The notes beneath the pieces are model-generated. The model was not told the DNA's origin. It ran no database searches and saw only the letters and a program-made list of their open reading frames with translations. This document shows positions 1-9,060 of a stretch of DNA of 64,000 nucleotides, piece by piece (within the stretch, counting starts at the first letter, position 1; each line of letters begins with the position of its first letter). Both the position numbers and the translations under genes were made by a program. The DNA is from Rhynchopus euleeides (taxonomy: Eukaryota; Euglenozoa; Diplonemea; Diplonemida; Diplonemidae), in assembly GCA_963210315.1 (NCBI GenBank), contig OY723317.1:1240001-1304000 (forward strand), given 5' to 3'.

Positions 1-370
1 TACCCGGTGATCCCTGACGCAGCCAGGAAGTGGAGAGCCTTGGAACCCTGGTTGAGGCCTGTAACACCCGGCCTTCCTGCCACTTCTGGCATTGTGGAGT
101 GGAGGTGGATATGGAGAAGGTTCTCTCTCCGTCCGGTCGAGCACAACCGTCCTCTCCAGCCAGGGGTCATCTACTTTCCAAACAAGGGCCAGGAACATGC
201 TCAAACAAACTAATTGATCAGAAAATCTGGCTTGCCGTGGAATCATTGAGCAAAATTTGGGGAGTGATTGGTGCCCCATTGCTGCGTATGACATGTCCAT
301 TTTTGACGATTTTTGGGCAGAATTTGGTGCGTGGGACCTTTCGATTTTCATGAATTTTTCGGAATTTCGT

Positions 371-728
371 GGGGACCGGTACCCCATTTGAGGGCCAAAA
401 ATCTCATTTCCGAGGCCTGGGAATGGTCGCAGTGGCCTCAGATGTCCAAAAACGTTCAATTGACCTCTCCTCGAAAAAAAATTCGAAAGGTCCCCCCTAC
501 TGGCACCCCGGATTAGGACATGTCTCTGGGGGTGTCCGGGGCCATTTTTGGCCCATTGGGGAAAATGGGCCATTTTTCACGGTTTTTTCGGTTTTTTTGT
601 CCGGACCGGCACCGCATTTGAGGGGCCAAAATCTGATTTCCGAGGCCCGGGAATGGTCGCAGTGGCTTCATTTGGCCAAAAACGTTCAATTTACCCTTCT
701 CCAAAAAAAATTCGAAAGGGTCCCCCTA
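371..728 (+). repeat. Direct duplication, unit offset about 232 bp
   Basis: Two diverged direct copies are visible at 371-496 and 603-728. Both run from GGACCGG through GGGAATGGTCGCAGTGGC and AAAACGTTCAATT to a stretch AAAAATTCGAAAG followed by a C run. No coding gene is evident; reading frames that stay open across this stretch look like by-products of the repeat. Confidence 0.75.
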
Positions 729-825
729 CAAATCGCCGGTCTTAGGAGCAAAAAATTTGGGCGCCCAGATTTCAAAAAATTTCAAACTATTTTCTGGACC
801 AAAAATCAAACTATTGAGGTCCTGG

Positions 826-1110
826 CCGGACATGTCCGGGGGGGGGGGGGTCAAAATTGGATTTCCCGAATTTCCGGGTCCGGACATGTCCGCCCGGACA
901 TCCGGACACCAGAAAATGTCCGCCCGGACATGTCCGCCCTGTCCGGGGCGGACATTTCTGGATGTCCGGATGTCCGGGCGGACATGTCCGGGCGGGAAAT
1001 TCGGGAAATGTCCGGGGGGGGGGGGGGGGGGGGGGGTCAAAATTGGACCCGGACATCCGGACACCCGGATTTCCGGGTCCGGGCATGTCCGCCCTGTCCG
1101 CCCTGAAATC
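826..1110. repeat. Cluster of GGACATGTCC palindromes with two poly-G runs
   Basis: The decamer GGACATGTCC and its variants (CCGGACATCCGG, GGGCGGACATGTCC) recur many times. Two segments with a long G run followed by TCAAAATTGGA occur near 838 and 1014. The cluster could fold into many alternative hairpins. I see no gene. Confidence 0.7.
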
Positions 1111-1821
1111 GCCTAAGAGGCCGGGGGAAATCCAGGAAATTCGGGAAATCCAGGAATATGAAGAATCCTCCGTTAACAAAATTGGGTTTCCAGCTGGAAC
1201 ACCCTTTTTGGTGGATTCCCGACCCCAGGGCACCCACACCTGTGGCTGATGAAGAGGAGGGCGCTTCGCAAAGGCCGGGACCCCCAGCCCCAACCTCTCA
1301 TCCACATTTTGATGTGAACCTGTCGGCTGAAGCTGGAATCACTTGATGGCATTGCTGTGGGTGTTGTTGTGGACCTGGGTCCGGCCGATTAGTACTCACG
1401 CTGCTGTGCCTGTGATTCAAAGAACCGTGGAGTTCGGAACCCACCTGGAGAGAACGATCCACCTCGAAGAAGCCGCATGCCCGATGCACCCCGGTAGCTG
1501 CGTGTACACGTGGTAAACCTGTGACCACTTCGGTGGAGTGGTCTTTTGGCTCAGTTTCTGGGCCGGAAGTGCTTGATGTTGGTAACCATCTTTGCTATGG
1601 GGCTTTCATCATGCATTTATCACGTACAGGCCCATGATCAGTGGTTAGCCGGTGTTAACGGTGTGCGGTTCTCTGGCCTTGTGGTATCTTAATCCAAGGG
1701 AATGAGGCCCCATGGAACTGCGATGAAGTGCACACTCTGTGAGAAGCTAAGTGCCGATCTGGAAAGCGATCTGGATACCCCGGAATGTCAGTCAAGCGGC
1801 TCCAGCCGAAAAACCGATTTT
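1111..1821. other. Intergenic, nothing recognised
   Basis: Mixed-composition sequence without a convincing open frame, RNA gene or inverted-repeat terminus. Confidence 0.5.
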
Positions 1822-2061
1822 GTTAACATATGGTTAAAACGAGAAGTTTTTGTCAACATATGATTAGCCCAGAACTTTTTGTCAACATATGGTTAAAATC
1901 AGAAGTTCCTGTCAAAATATGGTTAAATTCATAACTTCTTGTCAACATATGGTTAGATACACAACTTTTTGTCAAAATATGGTTAAAATCAGAAGTTCCT
2001 GTCAACATATGGTTAAACCCAAAAGTTCCTGTCAACATATGAATTTTCCAAGAAATTTCTG
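1822..2061. repeat. 30-bp minisatellite, about eight units
   Basis: Units begin with GTCAACATATGGTTA or a close variant at 1822, 1852, 1882, 1912, 1942, 1972, 2002 and 2032, an exact 30-bp period. Because 30 is a multiple of three, the minus strand stays open as a ten-residue repeat (NHMLTGTSDF-like). There is no flanking coding signal, so I treat it as a non-coding AT-rich minisatellite. Confidence 0.9.
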
Positions 2062-2271
2062 GCAAATATGAAGTTTCCTCTTATTTTTTTTACCGTGACC
2101 ATGAGACAGGTGTTGGCAGCAAAAAAAAGAGAATGGTTCATCACCGCCACACACACACACACCCCCCCCCCTCCCCTAACCAAAACAATCTATTACAATA
2201 AGAAATGGCAATGCCACCGTGCTGCCTCCTTCCCCCCCCCCCCCCTACACACCCCGCCCTCCCCGTATTCA

Positions 2272-3573
2272 TCAAGCAAGGATAATCTCCTCTGGGTATT
2301 TGTGGGTGGCAGTGACACCCTCGTCCCACACAACGGCGCAATACCCTGTCAACGGGTATGAGCTTGTGACCTGGCCAGGCGGCCCATACGCCCTTTCCGG
2401 CATCCCAGACAGCGACGGGTTGCACAGAAAGACGTAATCCCCCGCCAGCGGAAACACCGGCGGCGCCTCCACAGCACCCCCACCGCCAAACGGCCTCTCC
2501 GGTGTTGCCGACGGCGTCGACGCCATACCGCTGCCACCTCCAAACCCGCGCGAGGGGGTGTACCTTGCTGAAACCCCAGTGCCACCACCGGGCCGGCGGG
2601 GGGAGGGGCAGCGGTACTGCGTGTCTCCGAAACTGCCACCCCCGCCACCCCCACCACCGGGGGCTGGGGCCAGCTCTTCGAAGGCCTGCTGCAGAGAGGT
2701 GTCGAGCCGGCGCACCGCACGCTCCCCGCCCGATTCTCTAACGGCGCAGAGGGCGGACTGCATGAAGGTTTGGAAACACCCCCGGCTCGCCACGTTGTAC
2801 TCCTCCCGCGAGTCGGAGAAGTCAAAATCCGGCTCCGCCGGGGCCACATCCGACACGCCGTGCTGCAGCAGGATCTCCCCCACCACGCGCCGCCGCACCG
2901 CCAGCCCCCCCGCAAACTGCCCCGCGGGAAACGCATTCCCTGTATAGGGGCAGAACACGCTGAGGTGCTGCCGGAAACTCGCCGCCTCGCTCGCCGCCGC
3001 GATAACCCCCCCCGGAGTCGCGGGAGCTGCGGGGCTCCCCGGGGACCCAATCGGTGCGGAACGCGGGGGGCCTCCGACCTGACTCGGCAGGGGAGACCCA
3101 GGCCCGCCCGAGAAACTGCCGTGCCCCCCCCGGGAGAGGGTGTGGTGGCGGTGGCGGTGGTCATCCCCGTCGTCATCATCTGTGTCGCCCACGCTGGGTG
3201 GGGGCTGCTCGCGGGGCGGGACGCGGTGCCTCCGGAGGAGAGACCTGAAGTGGTGGATCTTCTTATCCCGCAGGGAGAGGGCGTCGGGGTCACGGGGTTC
3301 GCCTCTAAAGGGTGTCTTCTGGGAGCCCCAGCATGTCTTCCGCGAGACGGTGTTGAGGTAGAACACATCCTGGGAGAGCTCATCCCTCAGCTGCAGCCAG
3401 CCGTCCCGCCTCGCGAGCACGGAATACTGCGTGCTTTGGCTCAGGGAGAGCCCGGTCCCCCCGTCGTCCTGCGCAACACAACCTTCAGAACGCTTCCCAG
3501 ACATCCACAGATGCAGCTTCGGCACCTCCTCCTCCCCCCTCAGCTCCGGTGGAGGCCGTGCCGCAGGCGCCAT
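2272..3573 (-). CDS. WW-domain-containing protein, otherwise unknown
   Basis: A 433-residue open frame starts at an ATG (complement of 3571-3573) and ends at TGA. Residues 59-89 match a WW domain: the two tryptophans are W59 and W82, with the aromatic strand VFYLN and the TVSRKTCW strand between them. The usual proline two residues after the second tryptophan is missing (GSQ-KTP), so ligand binding may be altered. WW domains normally bind proline-rich peptides. After it come a basic stretch (RRHR), an acidic then histidine-rich stretch (about 130-145), a Gly/Ser/Pro linker, a better-structured region (about 200-305, FRQHLSVFCPYTGNAF onward), a poly-Gly tract and an ordered tail. No signal peptide or membrane segment is seen. 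The opposite strand is also open because of GC bias, but only this frame gives a recognisable domain. An additional spliced exon cannot be excluded. Confidence 0.7.
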   Translation of the reverse strand: MAPAARPPPELRGEEEVPKLHLWMSGKRSEGCVAQDDGGTGLSLSQSTQYSVLARRDGWLQLRDELSQDVFYLNTVSRKTCWGSQKTPFRGEPRDPDALSLRDKKIHHFRSLLRRHRVPPREQPPPSVGDTDDDDGDDHRHRHHTLSRGGHGSFSGGPGSPLPSQVGGPPRSAPIGSPGSPAAPATPGGVIAAASEAASFRQHLSVFCPYTGNAFPAGQFAGGLAVRRRVVGEILLQHGVSDVAPAEPDFDFSDSREEYNVASRGCFQTFMQSALCAVRESGGERAVRRLDTSLQQAFEELAPAPGGGGGGGGSFGDTQYRCPSPRRPGGGTGVSARYTPSRGFGGGSGMASTPSATPERPFGGGGAVEAPPVFPLAGDYVFLCNPSLSGMPERAYGPPGQVTSSYPLTGYCAVVWDEGVTATHKYPEEIILA

Positions 3574-3877
3574 TGCGCGGGGGGAGAGGAGGGGGGGGGG
3601 GATGCTAAGCCTTCAATCCCTCTATCTTCCCTCGCTCCCCTTGCACAAAGAATCCCCCCCCTCCAGACAGATGCAGGAGGGGGGAGGAGGGGGGGAATGT
3701 GTGTGGTGGCGCAAGAGCGCGCTTGTCCCCCCACACCCCCCTTTTCTGAGGGGGGGGAGAGAAGAGGATTTACGGTGTGGAGTGTGGGGGGGGGGGGGGG
3801 GGGGGCAGTGTAGGTATAATACAGGTCCCCAAAATCTGCATCCTGTTTAATACAGGTTTAATACAGTTTAAGACAGT

Positions 3878-4297
3878 TTAATACAGGTTTTGTACACTAT
3901 AGTACCCTTGTGTGCAGGTCATGGGGGCAGAGGGGGTGTCGCTTCTTTGGAGAGGGGGCCCGGCCTGGAAGTAGGGGTTCTCTACAACACGGCTGAAGAT
4001 GAACCGACACCAGGCGATGTCGATCATTGCCCTCTCGCTGGCTGAGGGCAGGGGAACACCGAGCGCCATCCGCTTCGCCGGTCCTGGGCCGTCAGTCCCC
4101 GGGGCCTTCCTCTTCGGGGTGGTGGTGGGGGCGTCCGTGGCCTTCTGCTTCACGGCCTCGGGGGCCTTCTCGCAGCCCCGCAGGTGGCTCTTGAGCCGCG
4201 ATGCGGACTTCCCCGAGGCGCGCAAGCCACAGTGCTTGCACTTCGTCGCCTCGGTGAACTCACCGTGGCTCCAGCAGGCAGGACGTCCCCCCGACAT
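3878..4297 (-). pseudogene. Truncated hAT transposase N-terminus with BED zinc finger
   Basis: The best start is the ATG at 4295-4297; the frame gives 139 residues. A BED-type finger is visible (W then EFTEATKCKHCG ... SRLKSHLRGC), a CX2C...HX3C pattern. It is followed by a basic Pro-rich linker and then IAWCRFIFSRVVENPYFQ, which resembles the start of the hAT catalytic region (usual pattern ARF-F...VENPxF). The frame then runs straight into the subterminal TTTAATACAG repeats and stops, so the whole RNase-H-like catalytic core and dimerisation region are missing. It may still make a DNA-binding peptide, but cannot catalyse transposition. Confidence 0.7.
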
Positions 4298-4399
4298 TTT
4301 TCCCAGGTGCAAATTTCTCGGGCGCGCTTCGCGCGCCCGAGACTACGCGGAGATGGCCACTCGCATACGCTCAAGGACTTGCGAGACAGGCACACGCTA

Positions 4400-4461
4400 C
4401 AGGGGGGGTCTGGGGGGCGGAGCCCCCCAGCCGCCGGAGGCCACGGTAGTGAGCATCTGTT
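4400..4461 (-). repeat. 60-bp dispersed GC-rich repeat
   Basis: Complement-orientation copy of the family described at 8841-8901. It lies inside the hAT derivative. Confidence 0.9.
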
Positions 4462-4936
4462 CCTTGCACGTGTCAACGACTTGCTGCACGAACTTGACAG
4501 ACAGCTCTTAGACTCAAGGCGGCTCTGCACCGGGGCTGAACATGCTCCCCAGCCAGGAGACCCCATTCCTACTGGTCCCCAGGGAAATCTCCCCCCGCCC
4601 CCGCTAAAAGTGACCCCCCAGGGGGCCCAAACTGCGGGGGGGGGGGTCTTTGACCCCCCCCCGACCCCCCTTAGATTAGGCCCTGTGATGGATAATCCTC
4701 CTGTGTGGGGGTCTGTGTGGTGCCGTACCTGCAGTGACAAACGTACCTTGTACTAAACTCAAAAAGCGCCGAGTTTAATACAGTTTAAATTAAATACAGT
4801 TTAATACAAACGTGTTTAATACAGTTTAATACAGGGCCTGCCTACACTGGGGGGGGGGGGAGGGGCCCTGGCGTGTTTTTTCGTGTGTGTGTGTGTGTAT
4901 AGCCTGGCGGGGTGAGGTGGGGTGGGGTTTGATTGT

Positions 4937-4937
<1 letters not shown>

Positions 4938-4969
<32 letters not shown>
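4938..4969. repeat. (GA)n microsatellite
   Basis: Sixteen uninterrupted GA units. Confidence 0.98.
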
Positions 4970-4971
<2 letters not shown>

Positions 4972-5117
4972 TTGTTTTGTAATGTGTTTGTTGCGTGAGT
5001 TCTCCGCAGGAGGAGGTGCGCGCCGAAAACCGGGGGTAATCGGGGGTAAAATTTCAGCCATTTCCCCAAATGGAAGGGCTTTCCCTGCCCACAACCCCCC
5101 ACCCCACGCCACTCAAC

Positions 5118-5480
5118 TGGGATGGGCAGGGTGGCTCCTCTGCGGGGGACTGACTTCGCCGCCGCTGCCAGGTCCGAGAGGAGCGCGGTCCTTCTTGTCG
5201 TCAACGCGAAGGAGCCAGTCGATGAGGAAGGCGTTCTTGAGAGCGTGGTGGTGTTGAAAACACCGCAGGTTGCCCTTGCAGACTTGGTTCTGGACATGCA
5301 CAGGCCACAGGGGGGTCTGGGGGGCGGAGCCCCCCAGCCGCCGGAGGCCACGGTAGTGAACAGCTGATTCTGCTCCACAGTCGCACGCCGCATGTAGTCA
5401 ACGTGCACCTTGTGCTCAACAGGTTCATCGGGCTCACGCCTGGGGCAGGGCACTGTGCTCTTGGCACCCGGCCTCCTCTG
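5118..5480 (-). pseudogene. Coding-like remnant interrupted by a 60-bp repeat
   Basis: Two minus-strand segments look protein-coding. The upstream one (about 5480-5370) contains CPRREPDEPVEHKVHVDYM and ends VEQNQL. The downstream one (about 5300-5118) contains VHVQNQVCKGNLRCFQHHHA and LKNAFLIDWLLRVDDKKD. Between them sits one copy of the 60-bp dispersed repeat, and the two segments are in different frames. This fits an old gene, perhaps of transposon origin, broken by insertion. I do not recognise the family. Confidence 0.35.
5308..5367 (-). repeat. 60-bp dispersed GC-rich repeat
   Basis: Complement-orientation copy, slightly altered at its last bases (GAACAGCTG in place of GAACATCTG). It interrupts a coding-like segment. 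Confidence 0.85.
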
Positions 5481-5875
5481 GCCAAAAAGTACCCTGGAAT
5501 AGTACCCGGACAGAATCTCAGAAAAATCCCGGTGAAAAAAAAAAAGAGGCACCCCCGCTTTTTCGGGGCAAAATCTCAAAAACCGGGGCTAAGCCCCGTT
5601 TTTCATAACAGTATCTTAAACACTGCAACAAACCAACTGCTGCCGAAAAGTTGTTCTGATGGAACACAGACCCCGAACCCCCCCACTCTTTGTGGACACC
5701 ACTCCCCAGTCTGATGAAGCGGGATCGCAAAATGTGACAAAGAAGGGGGTGGGGGGTGGGGGTGGGGGACAGCGAGTGTCTTGAGGAGCTGGCGTACAAA
5801 CCGTGCGCATGCAATGTACCATTGCCCGTGAGTTAGATGGGATGTAAGAATCCAAGAGACTAGGACTATGTAGTG

Positions 5876-6010
5876 GGAGGTGGTCCTTCGCTACTCGGCA
5901 AAATCTTTTCGGCGAAAAAATCGGCTGTATTTCCCATGATATTCAGATAACCGGGAAAAATGCACCGAAAATATCGCACCTCTTTGGTACTCATAGCGAA
6001 GACCACCTCC
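5876..6010. mobile_element. MITE of the GGTCTTCGCT family
   Basis: The ends form an inverted repeat of about 17 bp: GGAGGTGGTCCTTCGCTA at the left and the complement of TAGCGAAGACCACCTCC at the right, with one extra C on the left. The interior has no gene. Related elements lie at 30484, 39355, 59477, 51182 and 62049. Confidence 0.6.
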
Positions 6011-6392
6011 TCCAGGGGTGAAGGAAAGATCGATGCAACTGGGTGAATCACAAGAGAGAAGGGGGAACAAAGGCTGTCGGTCTTCTCCAAACGGCGAACA
6101 CCCAAAACAAAATGGAACACAGCACTACTATGCAGCAGTGGCATGCCAAACCAAACATGCAAACGGGGTAAGGTGGGGGGACGTGCAGGAGAATCCATGC
6201 AAGGAACAACGGAAAACGGGGTAATTTCTCCTTCGGTCCGCGAGGAAACGCCTGCGGAAATTTCTCATTGCAGCGAAACACCTGGGACTTCCCCCTCTCG
6301 GTAAAAAAGCTCGTTGTCAGAAAACAAAACACGAGCGCCGTTGTACGGGGTGGTAATGACTTGCCAATCAGAGCGTTACCTCAAACAGCAGG

Positions 6393-7232
6393 CTAGTACT
6401 CCTCAGGCTTGAAGTCGTCCTTGCTGTGGCGCTCCTGCAGGGCATCGGGGCCAAACCCGTTCACGCGCGAACCGCGGCGAACGGCAGAGCGCTCCTGGAG
6501 ACGCTTCATCCAGGCACCCACGTTCTTGTAGGAGTCCAACTGCAGGAACTTACCAGCGTTGTAGCCCCAGTCGATGCACTTGACCCACGGGTAGATCGCC
6601 ATGTCGGCAATGGTGTACTCGCCTGTGACGTACTCCTTCCCCTCCAGCTGCTTGTCCAGCACGTCCAGCTGGCGCTTCGTCTCCATGGCGTAGCGGTCCA
6701 CAGCGTACTCGATGTGAATGGGGGCGTACTTGTAGAAGTGCCCGAACCCACCGCCGATGAAGGGTGCCCCGCCCATCTGCCACATCAGCCAGTTGACCAC
6801 CTCCGTGCGCTTCCGCGTGTCCTGCGGGATGAACTTCTTGTGCTTGTCAGCAAGGTACAGCAGGATCGACCCAGACTCAAACACGCGCAGTGCCTCCCCG
6901 TTGTCCTCAGGGGCCTGGTCCAGCAGGGCAGGGATCTTCGAGTTGGGGTTCACGTCCACAAACCCGGAGCTGAACTGCTTGCCGTCAATGGCAATGCGCC
7001 ACGCGTCGTACTCCACACCCAGCTCCTCCAGCAGGATTGTGACCTTGATGCCGTTGGGCGTCCCGAGGGAGTACAGCTGCAGGGGGTGCTCCCCCTTGGG
7101 CAGCGCCTCCTCCGTACGTGCCCCGGCAGTGGGGCGGTTGATGCCTGCGAAGGCACCGCCGCTGCTGGCGGGCGCCTCCCACACTTCAGGCACCTTGTAC
7201 GTCTCGGGCAGCGTGGGCTTCGGGGCCGACAT
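6393..7232 (-). CDS. YghU/Nu-class glutathione S-transferase
   Basis: This 279-residue intronless gene starts at ATG (7230-7232). It matches bacterial YghU-type transferases along nearly its whole length: an N-terminal extension (SGGAFAGINRPTAG, 24-37), a thioredoxin-fold domain (about 50-135) and an all-helical domain (about 140-260). Expected motifs are LYSLGTPNG (53-61), whose Thr/Asn sit at the glutathione site in this class, the cis-proline loop NSKIPAL (97-103), the gamma-glutamyl-binding ESGS (119-122) and the N-capping helix YTIADMAIYPW (206-216). Family members use glutathione or glutathione disulfide and reduce disulfides or organic peroxides. There is no targeting peptide, so it is probably cytosolic. 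Length is close to the roughly 288 residues of the bacterial family. The lack of introns and bacterial-type architecture suggest horizontal acquisition, but a phylogeny is needed. The adjacent genes are unrelated. Confidence 0.93.
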   Translation of the reverse strand: MSAPKPTLPETYKVPEVWEAPASSGGAFAGINRPTAGARTEEALPKGEHPLQLYSLGTPNGIKVTILLEELGVEYDAWRIAIDGKQFSSGFVDVNPNSKIPALLDQAPEDNGEALRVFESGSILLYLADKHKKFIPQDTRKRTEVVNWLMWQMGGAPFIGGGFGHFYKYAPIHIEYAVDRYAMETKRQLDVLDKQLEGKEYVTGEYTIADMAIYPWVKCIDWGYNAGKFLQLDSYKNVGAWMKRLQERSAVRRGSRVNGFGPDALQERHSKDDFKPEEY

Positions 7233-7551
7233 TGTTCGGTGTTGGTGTTGTTGTGTTGTGGAAACCTGCAGTGCGTGGTGACTGCCTGCTCCCGTCGAAG
7301 CGGGATGTCCTCCAATGGGTCGTGGCCGGCACCCTCCGGAATGTCACAAGCGGTGCTCGGCACCTTTTGGCTTTGGGGTGGAGTGCAGAAGGCGGCACGG
7401 CATGGCGGAGTGGCACAAGGGGGCGGGGGTGGTGGGGGCCTGCGCCTTCTGAACGGGGTGATGGGTCGCCAGGGCAACCTAGTCCATTCACACGTGTTGC
7501 CCTGGAGCTGCACAACATCCAGGAGTGGCACACCCACCTTTTTTTTCAGAG

Positions 7552-7776
7552 AGGGGGCCCGGTGCCTGCGCGCGTCCTGTCGTACTGAGGCTGCATGGTG
7601 GGGCTAGCGCAGCAGGTTCTACTTTTGCTCCTTCGGGCTCTTAGCACAGTGACATGCACAACACGAACAACAATGCTCTATGGCAAACAAGCCGCGTGAC
7701 CGGGGTTGAGCTGCTGTGGTCAGTGAGGCCGCGGCGTAAAAGAGGGCTGGGCTAGGTTCTAGCATTCACAGGGGGC
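7552..7776 (+). repeat. Dispersed 225-bp repeat, inverted copy at 44096-44321
   Basis: The sequence from GGGGGCCCGGTGCCTGCG to GCATTCACAGGGGGC recurs almost unchanged as its reverse complement 36 kb away. Part of it (CAGCCTCAGTACGACAGGAC) also appears near 10724 and 46445 inside the two large hAT elements. No gene is seen in it. Confidence 0.85.
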
Positions 7777-8339
7777 TATGGCTGGGTGCGTGGTGCGCCG
7801 GTGCATGCTGTAAACACCAACCAGCGTGTTGTGCACGGTTCGATCAGTTTCCTCAGAGGACCACTCGCCACTTCTGCTGTATGGCACAGCTTCCTGGTGG
7901 CGCCGGGCACAAGCGGGATGACCTGCTCGTGCGCCCATCTTCTGTGGTGCCCACCGACATCAGCAGGGGTGCTAGGTGGTCACCTAACACCCCCAACTCC
8001 CGCCAGCCCAACCACTCGCACTGCAGGCCTTAGTACCCAGTATAACCCTTGCATTTGTCCGCCCCCGAGGAGGCCCCGAAGTATGTCAGGTGCCCAGGTC
8101 CTTTCATCCGCAATGAACAGATGTTCACTACCGTGGCCTCCGGCGGCTGGGGGGCTCTGCCCTTAGACCCCCCTGGCAGCCGAACTGTGTGTGGCACAGC
8201 GGTCCCTGCCAATCCACGGGGCGTTTCGCTCATAAGCCAGGCGGGAGAGCAGTGATCTGCCGGCCTGTGTGCCTTGTGATGCCTCTCGCCCACCTTGCCT
8301 TGGGGAGCGTTGCTGCTCGTCTCCGGTGTGCGAGGATAT
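7777..8339. other. Intergenic with one 60-bp repeat
   Basis: Apart from the repeat copy at 8116-8174 and the GAGGATAT target duplication at 8332-8339, I recognise nothing here. Confidence 0.5.
8116..8174 (+). repeat. 60-bp dispersed GC-rich repeat, diverged
   Basis: Forward copy in which the central hairpin is degraded (GGGGGGCTCTGCCCTTAG instead of the perfect stem). Confidence 0.85.
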
Positions 8340-8840
8340 CAGGGGATAAGATAGGTCTGGTTTTCCGGTTTTCAAAACCAGGGTTTCCCGGTTCCCGGTT
8401 TTCTGGAAAAAAAAAAAGGTCGATCTCATTTTCAGGCGTGTATCTATTTCACGGAATGAAAATAGGAATTTGGGGAAAAAATATTTTTTTGCACTATTTT
8501 TTTGCACTTTTTTCCTTTGGATTTTATTGTGACCCTACTTGGTATTGGCAGAAATTTTTTATGTTCCCGGTCTTGGATGTGCTCAAACATTCAAAAGAAC
8601 ACATTTTCCGTGGCCAAAAAAATTTTTGCACCCGGAGGTGGGGATGGGGGTGGTGGTCACTACTTTTTTGCACCATTTTCCTTTGGGTTTTCAGCAGAAT
8701 TCTTCTATGTTCCCGGTCTTGGATGTGCTCAAACAGTCAAAAGAACACATTTTCCGGGTGCAAAAAAATGTTGCACCTGGGGGGTGGAGAGGGGGGTCGG
8801 AGGGCGGTGGTGTGAGAGGCTTGCTCTCGAGCTCAAACCA

Positions 8841-8901
8841 ACAGATGTTCACTACCGTGGCCTCCGGCGGCTGGGGGGCTCCGCCCCCCAGACCCCCCTG
8901 T
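8841..8901 (+). repeat. 60-bp dispersed GC-rich repeat (reference copy)
   Basis: The unit begins ACAGATGTTC, continues ACTACCGTGGCCTCCGGCGG and contains the perfect stem TGGGGGGC/TCC/GCCCCCCA before GACCCCCCTG. About fourteen copies occur in this window in both orientations, several as closely spaced pairs. It is open in five of the six frames (for example TTVASGGWGAPPPRPP), which produces many spurious reading frames. It has no obvious TIR or target duplication of its own. Confidence 0.93.
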
Positions 8902-8999
8902 GGCGTGTCTTTGCGCGACAATTTATCGTCCCCCCATGCGACATGTGCTATCTGTCAGTTGTGTTGTACTTGAGCGTATGCGACTATGGAGCCAGGCCA

Positions 9000-9060
9000 A
9001 CAGACGTTCGCTACCGTGGCCTCCGGCGGCTGGGGGGCTCCGCCCCCCACACCCCCCTGT
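9000..9060 (+). repeat. 60-bp dispersed GC-rich repeat
   Basis: Forward copy about 100 bp after the copy at 8841; the two form a tandem pair inside hAT copy A. Confidence 0.9.

Larger units (their letters stand above)
3806..4849 (-). mobile_element. hAT transposon deletion derivative inserted in poly-G
   Basis: The left end reads CAGTGTAGG (3806) and the right end is its reverse complement CCTACACTG (ending 4849). Both ends are followed inward by subterminal repeats of TTTAATACAG (3849-3895 and 4770-4833). Guanine runs abut both ends (3786-3805 and 4850-4860), consistent with an 8-bp duplication GGGGGGGG. Inside is a truncated BED-finger transposase fragment. A separate repeat module (4306-4461) containing a GC hairpin and one 60-bp dispersed repeat has landed in it. 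hAT elements characteristically have short TIRs and 8-bp duplications. The element is non-autonomous. Confidence 0.75.

Noticed and set aside
369..1106. 245-codon open frame on the plus strand
   Set aside because: It runs through a diverged direct duplication and the GGACATGTCC cluster; the protein is Gly/Pro/Arg low complexity with no domain, and all other frames are open too.
2770..3813. 347-codon plus-strand frame opposite the WW-domain gene
   Set aside because: Mirror of the GC-rich minus-strand gene; Arg/Pro-rich with no recognisable feature.
6426..7607. 393-codon plus-strand frame opposite the glutathione transferase
   Set aside because: The minus strand encodes a full YghU-type protein; the plus frame is a codon-bias shadow.
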